NCBI GenBank assembly: GCA_947561395.2 | Contig: OX387185.1 | Coordinates: 18,936,366 to 19,000,365 of the forward strand | Reading direction: 5' to 3' | From: Buxus sempervirens | Taxonomy: Eukaryota > Streptophyta > Magnoliopsida > Buxales > Buxaceae | DNA length: 64,000 nucleotides | Shown: positions 22,187 to 34,200 of the stretch, piece after piece | Layout of the letters: every line of letters begins with the position of its first letter | Position numbering within the stretch: the first letter of the stretch is position 1 | Notes under the pieces: generated by a model | Seen by the model: only the letters and a program-made list of their open reading frames with translations | Told to the model about the DNA's origin: nothing | Database searches by the model: none | Program-made: the position numbers and the translations under genes

Positions 22187-24556
22187 TGTAAAATCCTAAA
22201 TTTTAATAAGATTAAAATTCTGATTTTATTAATTGTGATTAATTAAATATTAAATTTTGCAGACATTATAAAGATAAGGAGGTTTAATTATTCAGATTCA
22301 CTAAGAAGGTGGAAATTTAAGGATTGGAGGGTAAGAAGTAAAGTACTAATTTATTGTAAATAAAGACACTTTTATGTGCAGATATTATGATTATTTTAAT
22401 TAAGATGTTGAAGTGATGAGTAAATTGTTTGGTGGTGTGGCGTTGCAACAGATCATGAGTGTTTGAAACACTTGAGTTTGGTGATAACTATATATAGCTA
22501 CCAAATTTCTGTTAGAAGGTTTAGTCGTTGGATCGGAAGAATTCTTGAAGTTTGGAGCAAAAGCCAAGGGATCAAAGAAGAGTGAAGAAGAGGTGGAATC
22601 GATCAAGTCTGAAGAAGAGTTGTGTAGCCGAATAGAAGCAATATTATAATCTGTTGAGGATCTGATTCATATCGGCTGTGGATCATTAAGGAAAATTGGA
22701 GGAATTCGTTCAGATCTGTTACAAATCAGGTGAGTTAAGTTTAGTTCGTGAATTTGCTTTCAACCTTAGTATATATATTATGAGCAATGAAGCACAGTAG
22801 ATTAGATCTGGAGTTTTGATGGAAATTTCTATAAATTTCAGCGAATGAGTGGAATTACTATGGTGGAAGGCTAGATTTGATTTCCTGGAGTGTTTTGAGT
22901 TCGAATGTAACGACCTAGAACCAGGTATGCCTCTCCAAGGCATCCACCTGTCCCTGGTCGTCATGGGTTGGTCCTTCAACCCAATAAAATGCGGATAATT
23001 TAAAATTTTTCCTAACAAGTGCAAGTGATAGAACAGTTTAGGCATGTGCGTATCAAAAGTGTGTAGATATATAAACTAAGAGATATAAAAATTCGAGCTA
23101 TTACAAAAAGATAGGTTCTAATCACTCCTCTCTGTTACAAGGTTTACAAGTCCAAAAATATACAACTATCATGTACAAGAAAATAAAGTCCTAAGTAGGT
23201 CGGTAAAAATCCTCCTCTCTATACCCTGGTGCCTTGTCCCTTCCTCTATCCCAATCCGGTCCTTCACACTGGGCATCAACAACTCTGAAAGCAAAACAAT
23301 AAAACAACTTATGAGACGAATGTCTCAGTAAGCAACACATGCATGTTCGGTAAAAACACAGTTTATGCAACTATCATTCGGTAAAACCATGACATATGGG
23401 TAGTTGAAATAATAAGAAATCATCGGCAATTCAGTGTAATATAATAGGTGCAAATCTATGCTCAGGTGTACAAGTCAACCATTAATAAACAATCATACAT
23501 TTATTCTTATCACTTTATTATTATTTAGGGTATTTAATACATACTGCACATGACCTCATTTAGCTTCACCGATTCCTCATGGTGGCTAGGCGTCCAACGC
23601 CGATTACCCTTGACGTTAGGCATCCATACGTCGATTACCCTTGACGTATAGGAATCCATACACTGATTACCCTTGACATATAAGCATCCATGCCGATTCC
23701 CCGTAGCAATGGGCATTAGCCATCGATGTCACTTGGTGCCGGGATGATATAAACAATATAGTAACACAAGAACAACAATACTTGGTCATGGTATTATATA
23801 TAAACACACCTACTTAAATTTATGGATCCATAACTTAAGATTGTTCATTATGTAAGTGTTCATTCAATCAATTCAATGTGTCAAACCATGCCATCATACA
23901 TGTATAATCTCAAAGGTAGCCCATGGCCTTACCTGAGTCAATCTTGGGCCACGCCCTTTTTCATTACCTCATGGAACTTGGGCCACTGCCCTTATATAAA
24001 TAACATCAATAGCGGGCCAATGCCCTAAAATATATCACATGTTCACAAGAGTAATCAATAACAGTAAAATACATTCTTAGTATTAAAGCTTGCATTTCAT
24101 ACCTTACTTGGGCAACTTAGGCCCCAACTCTTTGGAAACATGTACAACTTTAATTTGGCTTTGGTTTTCTACTTCCAAGGATCATTTGGAAGGTGTTCCA
24201 AGTGGTAGAATTAAATTTCCCTACTTCTATAGCAATCTAGGACAGAAACTTCCCCAAAAACCTATTTTAGTAGAACGTACCCAAAATCTTGGTTATTTGG
24301 AATTTTGAGTTGATTCCAGTGTGTACACTTCCTAGACACCTAAATCGTATTTGTACATTGGTTATTCAAATAAAAACAATTCGTAGTTGGATTTGTACTA
24401 GAATCCAAGAATACTCAAATCTGGGCATGGGCTCCTGGCTTAGTTAAAAATGATAACTCTCGGGTTTTGGGTTTTAAAGAAAACATAGGCGGGGCGCTTG
24501 AGATCGCGTTCGAGTGCCAACGAGCGGCCAACCTGCATCTAGGGAATAAGAATGGG

Positions 24557-24576
24557 CGCTCAACATCGCTTGAGCG
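24557..24576. repeat. Palindrome CGCTCAA / TTGAGCG in Tekay-type LTR
   Basis: Perfect 7-bp arms around a 6-bp loop. The homologous unit at 17263-17283 has arms CGCTCGA / TCGAGCG, so both arms differ in step. Confidence 0.85.
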
Positions 24577-25122
24577 TTCTGTCGGGTGCCCTAGTAATTT
24601 CCCAGGTCGCAAAAAATCCGAATTTTGTGAATTTCTAGGGTTTTTCCAATCTCACTCATTTCTATGGTTTTTGGTCTCTAAATTGTCTCTAGCATGTGTG
24701 GTTACCTATTACTCATCAAACCCCAAACAAATCCTTCTCCTATTTGCAAAGAAAATCAAGTTTACACCAAAACCCCCAAATTGTTCACATTTCATACGAA
24801 AACGAGATAAACGAAAATTTAGGTGGGGAGGGTGTTGATTTCCTCTAGCAATCAACCAAGCAAGTATTCTTGCTCCTAATGCAACCCACGAGCAGCTCTT
24901 CTTTAGCTTCTTTGGTTGCTTCCTTCACAAATCCCACCAAGACAACCTCCAAACGAAAATTTGGGTTCTCCTTCTTTTTCTCTTGCAAGAGCCTCCCTAC
25001 GTTTCTTAACAAGGAGAGTGTGATGAGGAGAAGAGAGAAGAGAGAGTGGAAGAAGAAGATGAAGATGGGAAGAGGGTTGTGTTTCAATCATATGAGGCAA
25101 AAACCCCTTTTTCCATACTTAG

Positions 25123-26310
25123 TGTAAGTGTGAAAACTCACACTCCTTTTATGGCAAATGTTTGACAAATTATGTCTTCTAATAATCTTCAAGATGTGCA
25201 GAATAAATAATGAAAATTCAGTGAATTTAGTAAAGAAGAAGAAGACGATGCTGCCACACAGCTACCACGCCGCTGGTAGCTCAAGGAAATGAAAGATTGT
25301 CTAAATAAAGCATCTCTTGTAAAGGCACTTGCGAGGAACAACGCCGCTGCCACTCCGCTGGCAGCGCATAAGTGAAACAGTGCTTTGAAAGTAAGGCACG
25401 TGCAGTAGCGTCATAAGGTGACGCCGACACGCCGCTGGTAGCGCAGAGCGAGATTGAAGATTCTAATGATCAGCTGTGCACATGCCGCGTTCCCTCCCGC
25501 TAGCAGCGCGATGGCAGTGCGCCCTTAACTGAGTCAACTTGTTCTGAGCGGGACTTGAGTTCGCTTCCAGCCGTCTACCCCGATCGCACCATGATGCCAC
25601 CAACGCTCGACGCGATCTGAGTTTTCTTCTTTAAATAAACGTGCTGTAATTTTTAGTAATGACTTTTTTCTTTGGATCAATTTGATTTTGGATCTTGAGG
25701 TGTTCGAGATTCGATCAATTCTTCTTTAGAGAGTCGGTGATCGAGTGAGGGGGAGATCTGAGATAGATCGCCTGGAATTGAAGTTTGAGGATTCTTCTTC
25801 AATTCGGAACTTCACCTGATCGTGTGATCGCCTGGATTGGTGATCGACTTTGTTGGATGCATAGGTGGATTCCTACTGCATTGGATCGTCTCAGTGGACT
25901 CTGAGGTGATTGTTGCGATCTGGATTGATTGTGTTTTGCAGCTTGTGGATTCAAGTTGTGTTGCAGTTCGTGGATTCGAACTGTGGATCACTGTTGAGTG
26001 ATTGTTTGCGATCTAGATTGATCGTGTTTTGCAGCTTGTGGATTCAAGTTGTGTTGCAGTTCGTGGATTCGAGCTGTGGATTGCTGTTGAGTGAGTTCAA
26101 TTGTAAAGGTTAAGTGTGTGCTCCTTTGTAATTGTTTTTTTTCATTCAATAGTGGAAATTCGAAGGGTTAGTCACCTCATATAGACTCGAGGTTTTTCCT
26201 GGATCTGGATTCAGGTTTCCTCGTATAATTCTCTGTGTGTATGTTTCCGCACTGTTAAGTTCTTAATTGTTGTAGATCGTGGACCTGTAGAGTAGTCCTC
26301 TACTCTTTCA
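25123..26310 (+). repeat. 5' LTR of Sirevirus-A
   Basis: This 1188-bp LTR runs from TGTAAGTGTG to CTACTCTTTCA. Its upstream half carries the palindromes GCTACCA / TGGTAGC (25261-25280) and GCTGCCA / TGGCAGC (25346-25365) plus looser GC-rich units up to about 25520. It is about 150 bp longer than the Sirevirus-B LTR, the extra part lying in this palindrome region. Two tandem units of about 90 bp lie at about 25912-26100. Confidence 0.96.
25630..25637 (+). promoter_or_regulatory. Probable TATA box, Sirevirus-A 5' LTR
   Basis: TTTAAATA follows the palindrome region and is conserved in all five Sirevirus-type LTRs of the window (for example 40773-40780). Confidence 0.65.
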
Positions 26311-26312
26311 AT

Positions 26313-26324
26313 TGGTATCAGAGC
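26313..26324 (+). other. Primer binding site of Sirevirus-A (tRNA-iMet type)
   Basis: TGGTATCAGAGC lies two bases after the 5' LTR and is the standard complement of the initiator tRNA-Met 3' end used by most copia elements. Confidence 0.93.
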
Positions 26325-26370
26325 CTATTCACTTTGAATTACTATACAAAGTGTGATCTAGATCTATAGC

Positions 26371-29300
26371 ATGGACTTTGGAAAAGAAGGAGAATCTGCC
26401 TCTAGACCTCCATTATTCGAAGGTAACAATTATTCTTACTGGAAAGCAAGAATGAGAGCTTACCTGAAATCTATCGATGAGCGTGTCTGGCTCTCGGTAT
26501 GTAATGGTTATCATCCACCTGAGATCACAACAGAAGGAGGTGTTGTGATGCCTAAACCTCATGATCAGTGGAGTAAAGCTGAATCTGATCTATGTGGATG
26601 GAACAACAAGGCAATGAATGCCTTATTTTGTGCTGTAAGTGTTGAGGAATTCAGGAGAATTTCCTCATGTGAAGTCGGTAAGGAAGCTTGGGACATTCTT
26701 GAGGTCACTCATGAAGGAACCTCAGCTGTCAAGCTGTCTAGACTTCAAAGACTTACTACATCTTTCGAAACTCTATATATGAAAGATGATGAGTCTTTTG
26801 ATGAATTTTATGCTAGACTCTCAGATATTGTTAATTCTAGTTTTAACCTTGGAGAAAAGATCTCTACATCTAAGGTTGTTAGAAAAATATTGAGATCTTT
26901 GCCTGAAAAATTCAGACCTAAAGTTACTGCCATTCAAGAGGCAAAAGATGTGGATACTATGAGAATTAAAGATCTGATAGGATCTTTACAGACTTATGAG
27001 CTAGATCTGAATATTCCTAAAAGGAGTAAAGGAATAGCTCTAAAATCTGTAAATACTGAAGAATCAGATAATTCTAAAGTAGATATGGATGAATTAGTTC
27101 TCTTAGCTAAAACGTTTAAGAGAATGTTTAAAAAGAGACAATCTAATCCTTTATCATCCATGGACAGATCTAATAGGAGATCTGATAAGAAAATTTCTGA
27201 TCTAAGAAAGGAGAAAAAATTTTCTCAGAATGATGAAGTTCAATGTTACAAATGTAGAGGATTTGGACATGTTGCTTCTGATTGTCCCTCAAAGGATAAA
27301 AAGAAAAAGACAAATTATCAGGTTACTTGGGATGACAGTAATACTGATAATTCTTCACAATCAGATGAGGATATTTCTGCTAATTTGACTGCTTTCAATT
27401 CCTTTTACTCATCTTCTTCTAGTAGTTCAATCTCTGGCATTGCAGGAGATAATAAAGAGACTTTATCAGATGATGAAGAAGAATTACAAGAAGCCTACAA
27501 TCAGCTCTATAAGGAATTCAATAGAGCTCAGAAGAAAGTCAAGAAACTGAGTAAAAAATTGAAGGAATCAGAAACAGAAAAAAATAAAGCTCTTGTAGAA
27601 ATAGATTCAATAAACAAGAAGTTACTTGAAAGACATGCCAAAGAAAATTTTCTGGTAACCTCTTTGATTGAAAAAACTGAAAAATTAAAAGAAAAGGAAG
27701 CTCAGATTTCTGCACTTCAAGGTAAAGTTATTGAACTTGAGAAAGTTTCAAATTCAATTAAATCTAATGCTTCAATTTCTTCTGCAGGAAATCATCAAAT
27801 TGATGAGAAATCAACTTCAAAGGAAGTTCCTGAAAGCTCAAATTCTGCTGAAAAGAGAATGAGTGTAAGTAATCAAAATAAGGAATGTTCACAGAAAATT
27901 TCTACTGGAGAAGTAAGCTCAACAGGTAAATCTTCAAAATCTAAATCTGTACAGTTTCGAAATACTGTCAAATCTAGAAATGTTGATTCTTCTGAATATA
28001 GGTTCATACCTGTGTGCCATCATTGCAATAAAAAAGGTCATATAAGACCAAAGTGTCATATTTTGCATGCTTTTCCCAAGGGATATTTTGACAATAAGAG
28101 GAAAGTAAATCAAAGTCAGTCCTTGGATTTATATAACAGATTTGATTCCCTGTTAAAATTGACTGAATCATTAAATAAGGAAGTTACAAATCTGTCAAAG
28201 AAACTTCCTTCAAAATCCCATGTTGTTAATGAAGGTACTTCTTAGAAAACTCATGAAAAACAGATTTGGGTTAGAAAAGATTCCTTAGTTGCAAATGTGG
28301 TTCATATAGCTTTGAAAGTTCATGATGTCAACATGTGGTACTTGGATAGTGGTTGTTCAAGACATATGTGTGGACATAAGTCTATGTTTAGTACCTTTGA
28401 AGAATATTTTGGTGGAAGTGTAACATTTGGTGATGGAAGCACTTCTCAAGTCAAAGGTAAAGGAACAGTAACTGGTCCTAATGGAGTTTGTCTAAATGTT
28501 TTATTTGTATCTGGTTTGAAGGCAAACTTAATCAGTATTAGCCAGTTATGTGATTCAAGATTGTTTGTCAATTTTACCAGAAAAGAATGTAAAATTTTGG
28601 ATAATTCTGGTAGAACTGTTCTTATAGGAGTAAGAACAAGTGACAATTGTTATGGAATCATTGGAAACAATGAAAATTCTTTAAAATCTTTTGTATGCAA
28701 TGAAATTGATTTGTGTCATAGAAGACTTGGTCACATTAACTATAGAGATTTGTCAAAAATCTCTAAGTCTGAATTGGTTAGAGGAATTCCCAAGTTTGGG
28801 AACAATAAAAAGAAAGGAATGTGTGGTTCTTGCAATCAAGGAAAGCAAATCAAAGCCACACACAAGAAAACCAACATTGTAGGAACCTCTAGACCATTAG
28901 AACTGATTCATATGGACTTGATGGGACCTACAAAGACTGAAAGTCTTGGAGGAAAGAGGTATATCTTTGTTGCTGTAGATGACTACAGTAGATACACCTG
29001 GGTAAATTTTCTAAGAGAAAAATCTGAATGTTTTGATTGCTTTAAACAATTGTGCTGTCAAATTCAAGTTGAAAAGAACTTGCAAATAGGGAGGATTGTT
29101 AGAATAAGATCTGATCATGGGACAGAATTTGAAAATCAGATGTTTTCCAAATTCTGTGAAGAACAAGGAATTAAACATGAATTTTTTGCTCCTAAGACTC
29201 CACAGCAAAATGGAGTTGTGGAAAGGAAAAACAGAGTTTTGCAAGAAATGGCTAAACCATGATGATAGCCAAGAAAGTGTCAACAAAATTCTGGGCTGAA

Positions 29301-31313
29301 GCTATAAATACTGCCTGTTATATAAGTAACAGAGTATATGTCAGATCTGGGTGGAAACAAACTCCTTATGAAATTTGGAAAGGAAAACAGCCAAACTTGA
29401 AATATTTTAGAGTTTTTGGAAGTAAATGCTATATCTTAAGGGACAGAGAAAATCTAAGAAAATTTGATTCTAGAAGTGATGAAGGAATCTTTCTAGGATA
29501 TTCTTCTTCTAGTAGAGCATACAGAGTTTTTAACTTGCAAAAATCTGTTGTAATGGAGTCTATTAATGTGTTAATAGATGATGAAGGAATTGACTGTGAA
29601 TTTTTGCAGGTTGTAGATGAAGAGGATGAAATCAGAGATGCTTCCTCAAGCAATGAAGTTGTTCCTCTGACAAAAACTCTCAAAGATCACCCAACTGAGA
29701 AAATTGTTGGAAATATTTCAGATGGTGTAAGAACAAGACATAAATTACATAATGAGGTAAGATTTTCTTCTTATCTATCTCAATTTGAGCCAAAATCTTA
29801 TAAAGATGCCTTGTTGGATGAATCTTGGTTAAATGCTATGCATGAAGAACTAAACCAATTTACTAGAAATAACGTATGGGAATTGGTTGAAAGACCCTCT
29901 GATCTGAATGTGATAGGAACCAAATGGACTTTTAAGAACAAACCTGATGAGAATGGGATTGTAACCAGAAATAAAGCTAGGCTTGTTGCTCAGGGATACA
30001 CCCAAGTAGAAGGAATAGATTTTGATGAAACCTTTGCTCTTGTAGCTAGGTTAGAATCAATCAGATTACTTTTGTCTATTGCATGCTATTTGAAGTTTAA
30101 ACTGTTTCAAATGGATGTTAAGAGTGCATTCTTGAATGGATATCTGAATGAAGAGGTTTATGTAGAGCAACCTAAAGGATTTGAGGACACAAATCATCTT
30201 AAACATGTTTATAAGCTGAACAAGGCCTTGTATGGACTCAAACAAGCTCCTAGAGCTTGGTATGAGAGACTCACCTCTTTCTTACTTGAATCTGGTTTTA
30301 TGAGAGAAAATGTGGATAAAACTCTCTTTATTCAAAGAGAGTCCAAACATATTTTGATTGCTCAAATCTATGTTGATGACATAGTGTTTGGATCTACTTC
30401 TGAAAATCATGCTCACTCCTTTGGAGACTTAATGAAGAGTGAATTTGAGATGAGTATGATGGGTGAACTGAATTTTTTCCTAGGACTTCAGATTTATCAA
30501 TCTCAACAGGGGATTTTTTTCTCTCAAGCAAAATATGCTAGAAATCTAGTCAAGAGATTCAGTTTAATTCATGCAAAACATGCTAGGACTCCTATGAGTA
30601 CTAGCTTAAAGCTTGGAAAAGATGAATCTGGGAAGGATATAGACCCTACCTTGTACAGAGGGATGATTGGAAGTCTTCTGTACTTAACAGCAAGTAGACC
30701 TGATATAAGTTTTAGTGTTGGAGTTTGTGCAAGATATCAGGCTAATCCTAAAGAATCTCATCTAAATGCTGTGAAAAGGATAATAAAGTATGTTAATGGA
30801 ACTGTTGATCTGGGAATTTGGTTCTCCAAAGAAACAAACCCATATCTTACTGGATACACTGATGCTGATTGGGCTGGGTGTATGGATGATAGAAAAAGCA
30901 CCTCTGGTGGTTGCTTTTATATGGGTAATAACCTCATTGCTTGGTTGAGCAAAAAGCAAAACTCAGTTTCACTGAGTACAGCTGAAGCAAAGTACATTGC
31001 TGCAGGAAGCAGTTGTACTCAACTAATTTGGATGAAACAAATGCTATCTGATTATGGTTTAGATCAGGACCAAATGATTCTCTTCTGTGACAATCAGAGT
31101 GCCATAAATATTTCCAAAAATCCTGTTCAACACTCAAGGACTAAACATATAGACATTAGGCATCACTTTATAAGAGAGTTAATTGAAGACAAAACTGTTA
31201 TGATTGAATATATATCTACTGAAAAACAGTTAGCTGATATTTTCACTAAAATTTTAGATCAGAACAGATTTAAAACTCTTAGGAAATCCCGAGGAGTATG
31301 CTCTCAAAACTGA
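26371..31313 (+). pseudogene. gag-pol remains of Sirevirus-A
   Basis: The long gag opens with a copia gag domain (RPPLFEGNNYSYWKARM). It has a CCHC knuckle near 27,243 (CYKCRGFGHVASDC), a long charged coiled-coil-like stretch and a second knuckle near 28,016 (CHHCNKKGHIRPKC). Pol follows with protease (near 28,340, LDSGCSRHMCG), the pre-integrase HRRLGHIN word, integrase (about 28,900-29,250, [13 protein letters not shown]), reverse transcriptase (about 29,840-30,500, YVDDIVFGS) and RNase H (about 30,850-31,200, [16 protein letters not shown]). The large gag and two knuckles fit the SIRE/Maximus lineage. About two breaks are present. Confidence 0.95.
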
Positions 31314-32555
31314 AAATCAGGTTCTGTTTTGAGTTAATTTAGATGTAAAATGATTTACATGTCTGTTCAAAATGAATTTATGCGTTCTTGATACTAAAAT
31401 CTTAATTTAGGAAGCTTGAGTCTATGCATATTGACAGAAATGTTGTATTCTCAACTATCATTTTTGGCTTAAACACCTTTGTGTATTGAAGTTTATTGTG
31501 TGTTGAAGCTTGGGATCTATAGGCTATCACCTTTATGAAAAGAAAAGTTTTGGAAATGGCTGCCATAGAGATTAGTGTGAAAGCCACTGTAATTCTCAAA
31601 AAGAAAAAGAGAAAGAAGGTATATTCTTGGAATGAACTGTAAACTCAGGTTTTTTAAGGGTCAATGCCTTCTACAAAAAGAAAAGAAAAAGAGATCAGAA
31701 AAGGCTACCTATCTCTAATGTGCGAAAGCCACCAAAATGAAGTTTGGGGTATGTCTATACTTTCCAAGTATGATTACACTAAAATAGCTTTTCATATGCA
31801 AAAAGTGTAAAAGTAAAAAATATTTCACACACTACACAAGCAATGTTTCATTAATATGCGTGTGTGCTCAATATCTTGAAGAAAATTTATAGTATGAGAG
31901 ACCATGAAGGAAATTTTGGTCATAGATATGAAATGTGTCACATCTAAATTAACCTTGAAAGGTTCTTCATGATCAGTTTTGTGATAAGTACTTCTTAGAT
32001 TGAATAAAAGTTGATTATCTGGATGATTTTTAGTTTAGTTAAAATCTTAGTTTTGTGTTTAGATGTATGAGTTTTCATGAAGAATAGTTCAAACTCTTTT
32101 TATAAATTTTTGCCTTGTGAGTGTGTTTTTTTCTTGTTTGTGCATGTGCACCTTCTACGTCGCTAGAAGCGTGCCGGTAGCCTTCTCCTTGCTTCATGCC
32201 TTGGCACCTGCCCTGTTAAGTGTCGCCGGAGGCACGCTAGCAGCGTGTCCTTTTTGTCTATAAAAAGGTGAAATCTGTTTTCACATTTTTTTTCCTCTGT
32301 TTTTTTTTCTTACTTGCGGCTCTCCTCGCTCCTCGCGTCGTGGTCACTTCTTTGCCTTCGTGCTTACCTTCCGTCACCTTGTCCACTGTTCAGGTAAAAT
32401 TTTTTTTACTATCTTCGTCTTGCTTCTTCATTTTTCTTCTTCCTTTTACAGTGTTCTTCTATCGTTCTTCTTAGTTAGGGTTTGGTAGATTGTTCTGCCA
32501 TTAGGGCTTTGTCGAGCTTTGCTTGTGTTCTTCTCTCTTGTCTATTTTTTTTAAC
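31314..32555 (+). other. Spacer between pol and the third ORF of Sirevirus-A, with promoter-like module
   Basis: This noncoding region of about 1.2 kb is A-rich at first (AAAGAAAAAGAGAAAGAAGG-type runs near 31,600-31,700). It aligns with 46472-47651 of Sirevirus-B. Near its end (about 32,150-32,270) are GC-rich palindromic words, including CGCTAGCAGCG, then a TATA box (CTATAAAAAGG, 32258-32268). A similar order of motifs occurs in the LTR. Confidence 0.7.
32258..32268 (+). promoter_or_regulatory. Internal TATA-like box upstream of the third ORF (Sirevirus-A)
   Basis: CTATAAAAAGG follows palindromic words and precedes the third ORF by about 290 bp. The counterpart in Sirevirus-B is CCTATATATAGG at 47346-47357. 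Promoter function is inferred. Confidence 0.5.
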
Positions 32556-33848
32556 ATGCCTCCCAAGAAGAAGTCTAGAACTGATTCTCCTTCCACCTCT
32601 TCTCCACTAGTAAGAACCTCACCGGTTGTCTCTTCTCCACCGGTGAGACCCCCTTCCCCTTCTCATTCCTCTGAACCATTCCTTGGAAATGGTTTATCTG
32701 ATTTTAATGAGTTCTTCAAGCACAGGCCACTCCTTTTGGAAAGGGCCATTAAGCTTGAGTCCTTTTTTGAATCTCCTCTCTTCTCATTGTTTTCGGACAA
32801 TGGTTGGAAAAAATTTGCTTTGATAAGTGGTTTTGCATATCCTGACCTGGTTCGAGAATTCTATTCGAACCTCCATCATCTTCATCTGGCCAATCAAGGC
32901 TTTGTCAAAGCCTATGTCAGGGGCATCTCTTTCGACTTCTCGAAAGAGCTTATCTCATCTCTTCTAGAACTGCCCCTTGTTGATTCTCCCTCCTTTGATT
33001 TTTTTGATTCTCACTCTGATCCTCCCATGGAGTCAATCATTTCTTCTATGATTGTTCAGGGTGCTCCCACCTCCATAAAAAATAAGCCCAACTATCTGCC
33101 TCGTGGCTCTCTTCAAGATCTTCTTAGGATCTTGAATCTGTTTGTCTGTGCCTCTCTTGTTCCCTCAGATCATCATTCTGAGATTTCTCACTCTAGAGCT
33201 AGACTTCTTCATGCTATCTGGAACAGAGACAGTGTCTGTCTTCTGTCAATCATCTTCAATCAAATCCTTCAGTCTCGGAATTTAAAATCCAAGACTGCTG
33301 CTCTTCCATTTGGGATTTTCATCTCTTTCATGTGCATTCACCAGGGGATCTTACCTGATCCTGTTGAATTAATCATTCATCCCAAACCTCCTATTGATGC
33401 CTCCACCCTCACCCGAAGCAAACGAGCAAATCCTTTTCGGTTGGCTTCTTCTTCGGAGCCTTCTTCTTCTCCCTCCTCTTTGTCCAGTTTTGATGCTACG
33501 GCAATCCTGGACAAATTGAATTCCATGCAAGCCTCTCAGGAGGCTTTCAATTCTGAGGTTAGGGCTCACATGCTCATGATGAGCATGTTCAAATCAGAGA
33601 CCCAGGAGAAGCTGGAGAAGCTTGCAAAGGATGTTGATTTTGCTTGTGGCGAGGTTCAAAGGGATGTTGCTGCTCAGCAACGAATGCAAAACGAAGTTGA
33701 TCATTTTCTGAGTAGCATTCGAAGAACTCAGTTGGAGATGGATCACAAACTCTGTTGGCTGCACTCTCGGTCCCAAGACGCGTACAAGCATTACTCAAGG
33801 ACTTGGGAACCAAAACCACCTTCCAGAAAGGGGGAGTTTTTTGGATGA
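32556..33848 (+). CDS. Third ORF of Sirevirus-A (extra ORF downstream of pol, about 430 aa)
   Basis: The start is chosen at the ATG where similarity to the Sirevirus-B copy begins (MPPKKKSRTDSPSTS); the few upstream in-frame codons are not conserved. The protein starts with a basic, then Ser/Pro-rich segment. A central region follows (FKHRPLLLERAIKL ... YVRGISFDFSKELI ... LPRGSLQDLLRILNLFVCASL). It ends in a charged, probably coiled-coil part (about residues 320-400). From memory the central part resembles the 'putative plant transposon protein' family seen in many plant genomes. It occupies the place of the Sirevirus env-like gene, but I see no signal peptide or clear membrane anchor, so the role is unknown. 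It looks uninterrupted. Confidence 0.75.
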   Translation: MPPKKKSRTDSPSTSSPLVRTSPVVSSPPVRPPSPSHSSEPFLGNGLSDFNEFFKHRPLLLERAIKLESFFESPLFSLFSDNGWKKFALISGFAYPDLVREFYSNLHHLHLANQGFVKAYVRGISFDFSKELISSLLELPLVDSPSFDFFDSHSDPPMESIISSMIVQGAPTSIKNKPNYLPRGSLQDLLRILNLFVCASLVPSDHHSEISHSRARLLHAIWNRDSVCLLSIIFNQILQSRNLKSKTAALPFGIFISFMCIHQGILPDPVELIIHPKPPIDASTLTRSKRANPFRLASSSEPSSSPSSLSSFDATAILDKLNSMQASQEAFNSEVRAHMLMMSMFKSETQEKLEKLAKDVDFACGEVQRDVAAQQRMQNEVDHFLSSIRRTQLEMDHKLCWLHSRSQDAYKHYSRTWEPKPPSRKGEFFG

Positions 33849-34200
33849 TGATGCTGCTGGGATTGATGATTCTGTTGGGTTGTTGCTGCTTGCTGCTTGT
33901 TATTTTTTTTCTTCTTTATGTTGTTTTTAGTAGTTTCTGAAAATTGGTTTGTGGGGGAGTTTTCTGTGGGTTTGTGGGGGAAGTTTTCTGTTGGTTGGTT
34001 GTATGTATTTGGTTGGATGTATGTATATATGTTGGAACAATGTATATCTTTTTTGAATGAATGAAATTCTGGATTCTCCCAAATCATTGTGTCTCCCTTA
34101 TCAGTGTAGTTTTAAATTCTTAAATGGAAATCAATATTAACTGAGTTTGATATTAAACACTGTTTTAAGGTTGTTGTCAGGCATTTGCCAAGGGGGAGAT
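33825..34200 (+). other. Repeated polypurine tracts before the 3' LTR of Sirevirus-A
   Basis: Purine runs of the form GGGGGAG occur near 33,828, 33,953, 33,976 and directly before the LTR (AAGGGGGAGAT, 34190-34200). Multiple polypurine tracts are a known Sirevirus character; the last is the expected plus-strand primer. Confidence 0.8.

Noticed and set aside
24467-25127. Host exon in an ORF of over 100 codons
   Set aside because: The region aligns with the Tekay-like LTR at 16323-17130 in inverse orientation, so it is LTR sequence.
32556-33848. Classical retroviral envelope protein
   Set aside because: Position after pol suggests an env-like gene, but no signal peptide, cleavage site or membrane anchor is visible; called an extra ORF of unknown role.
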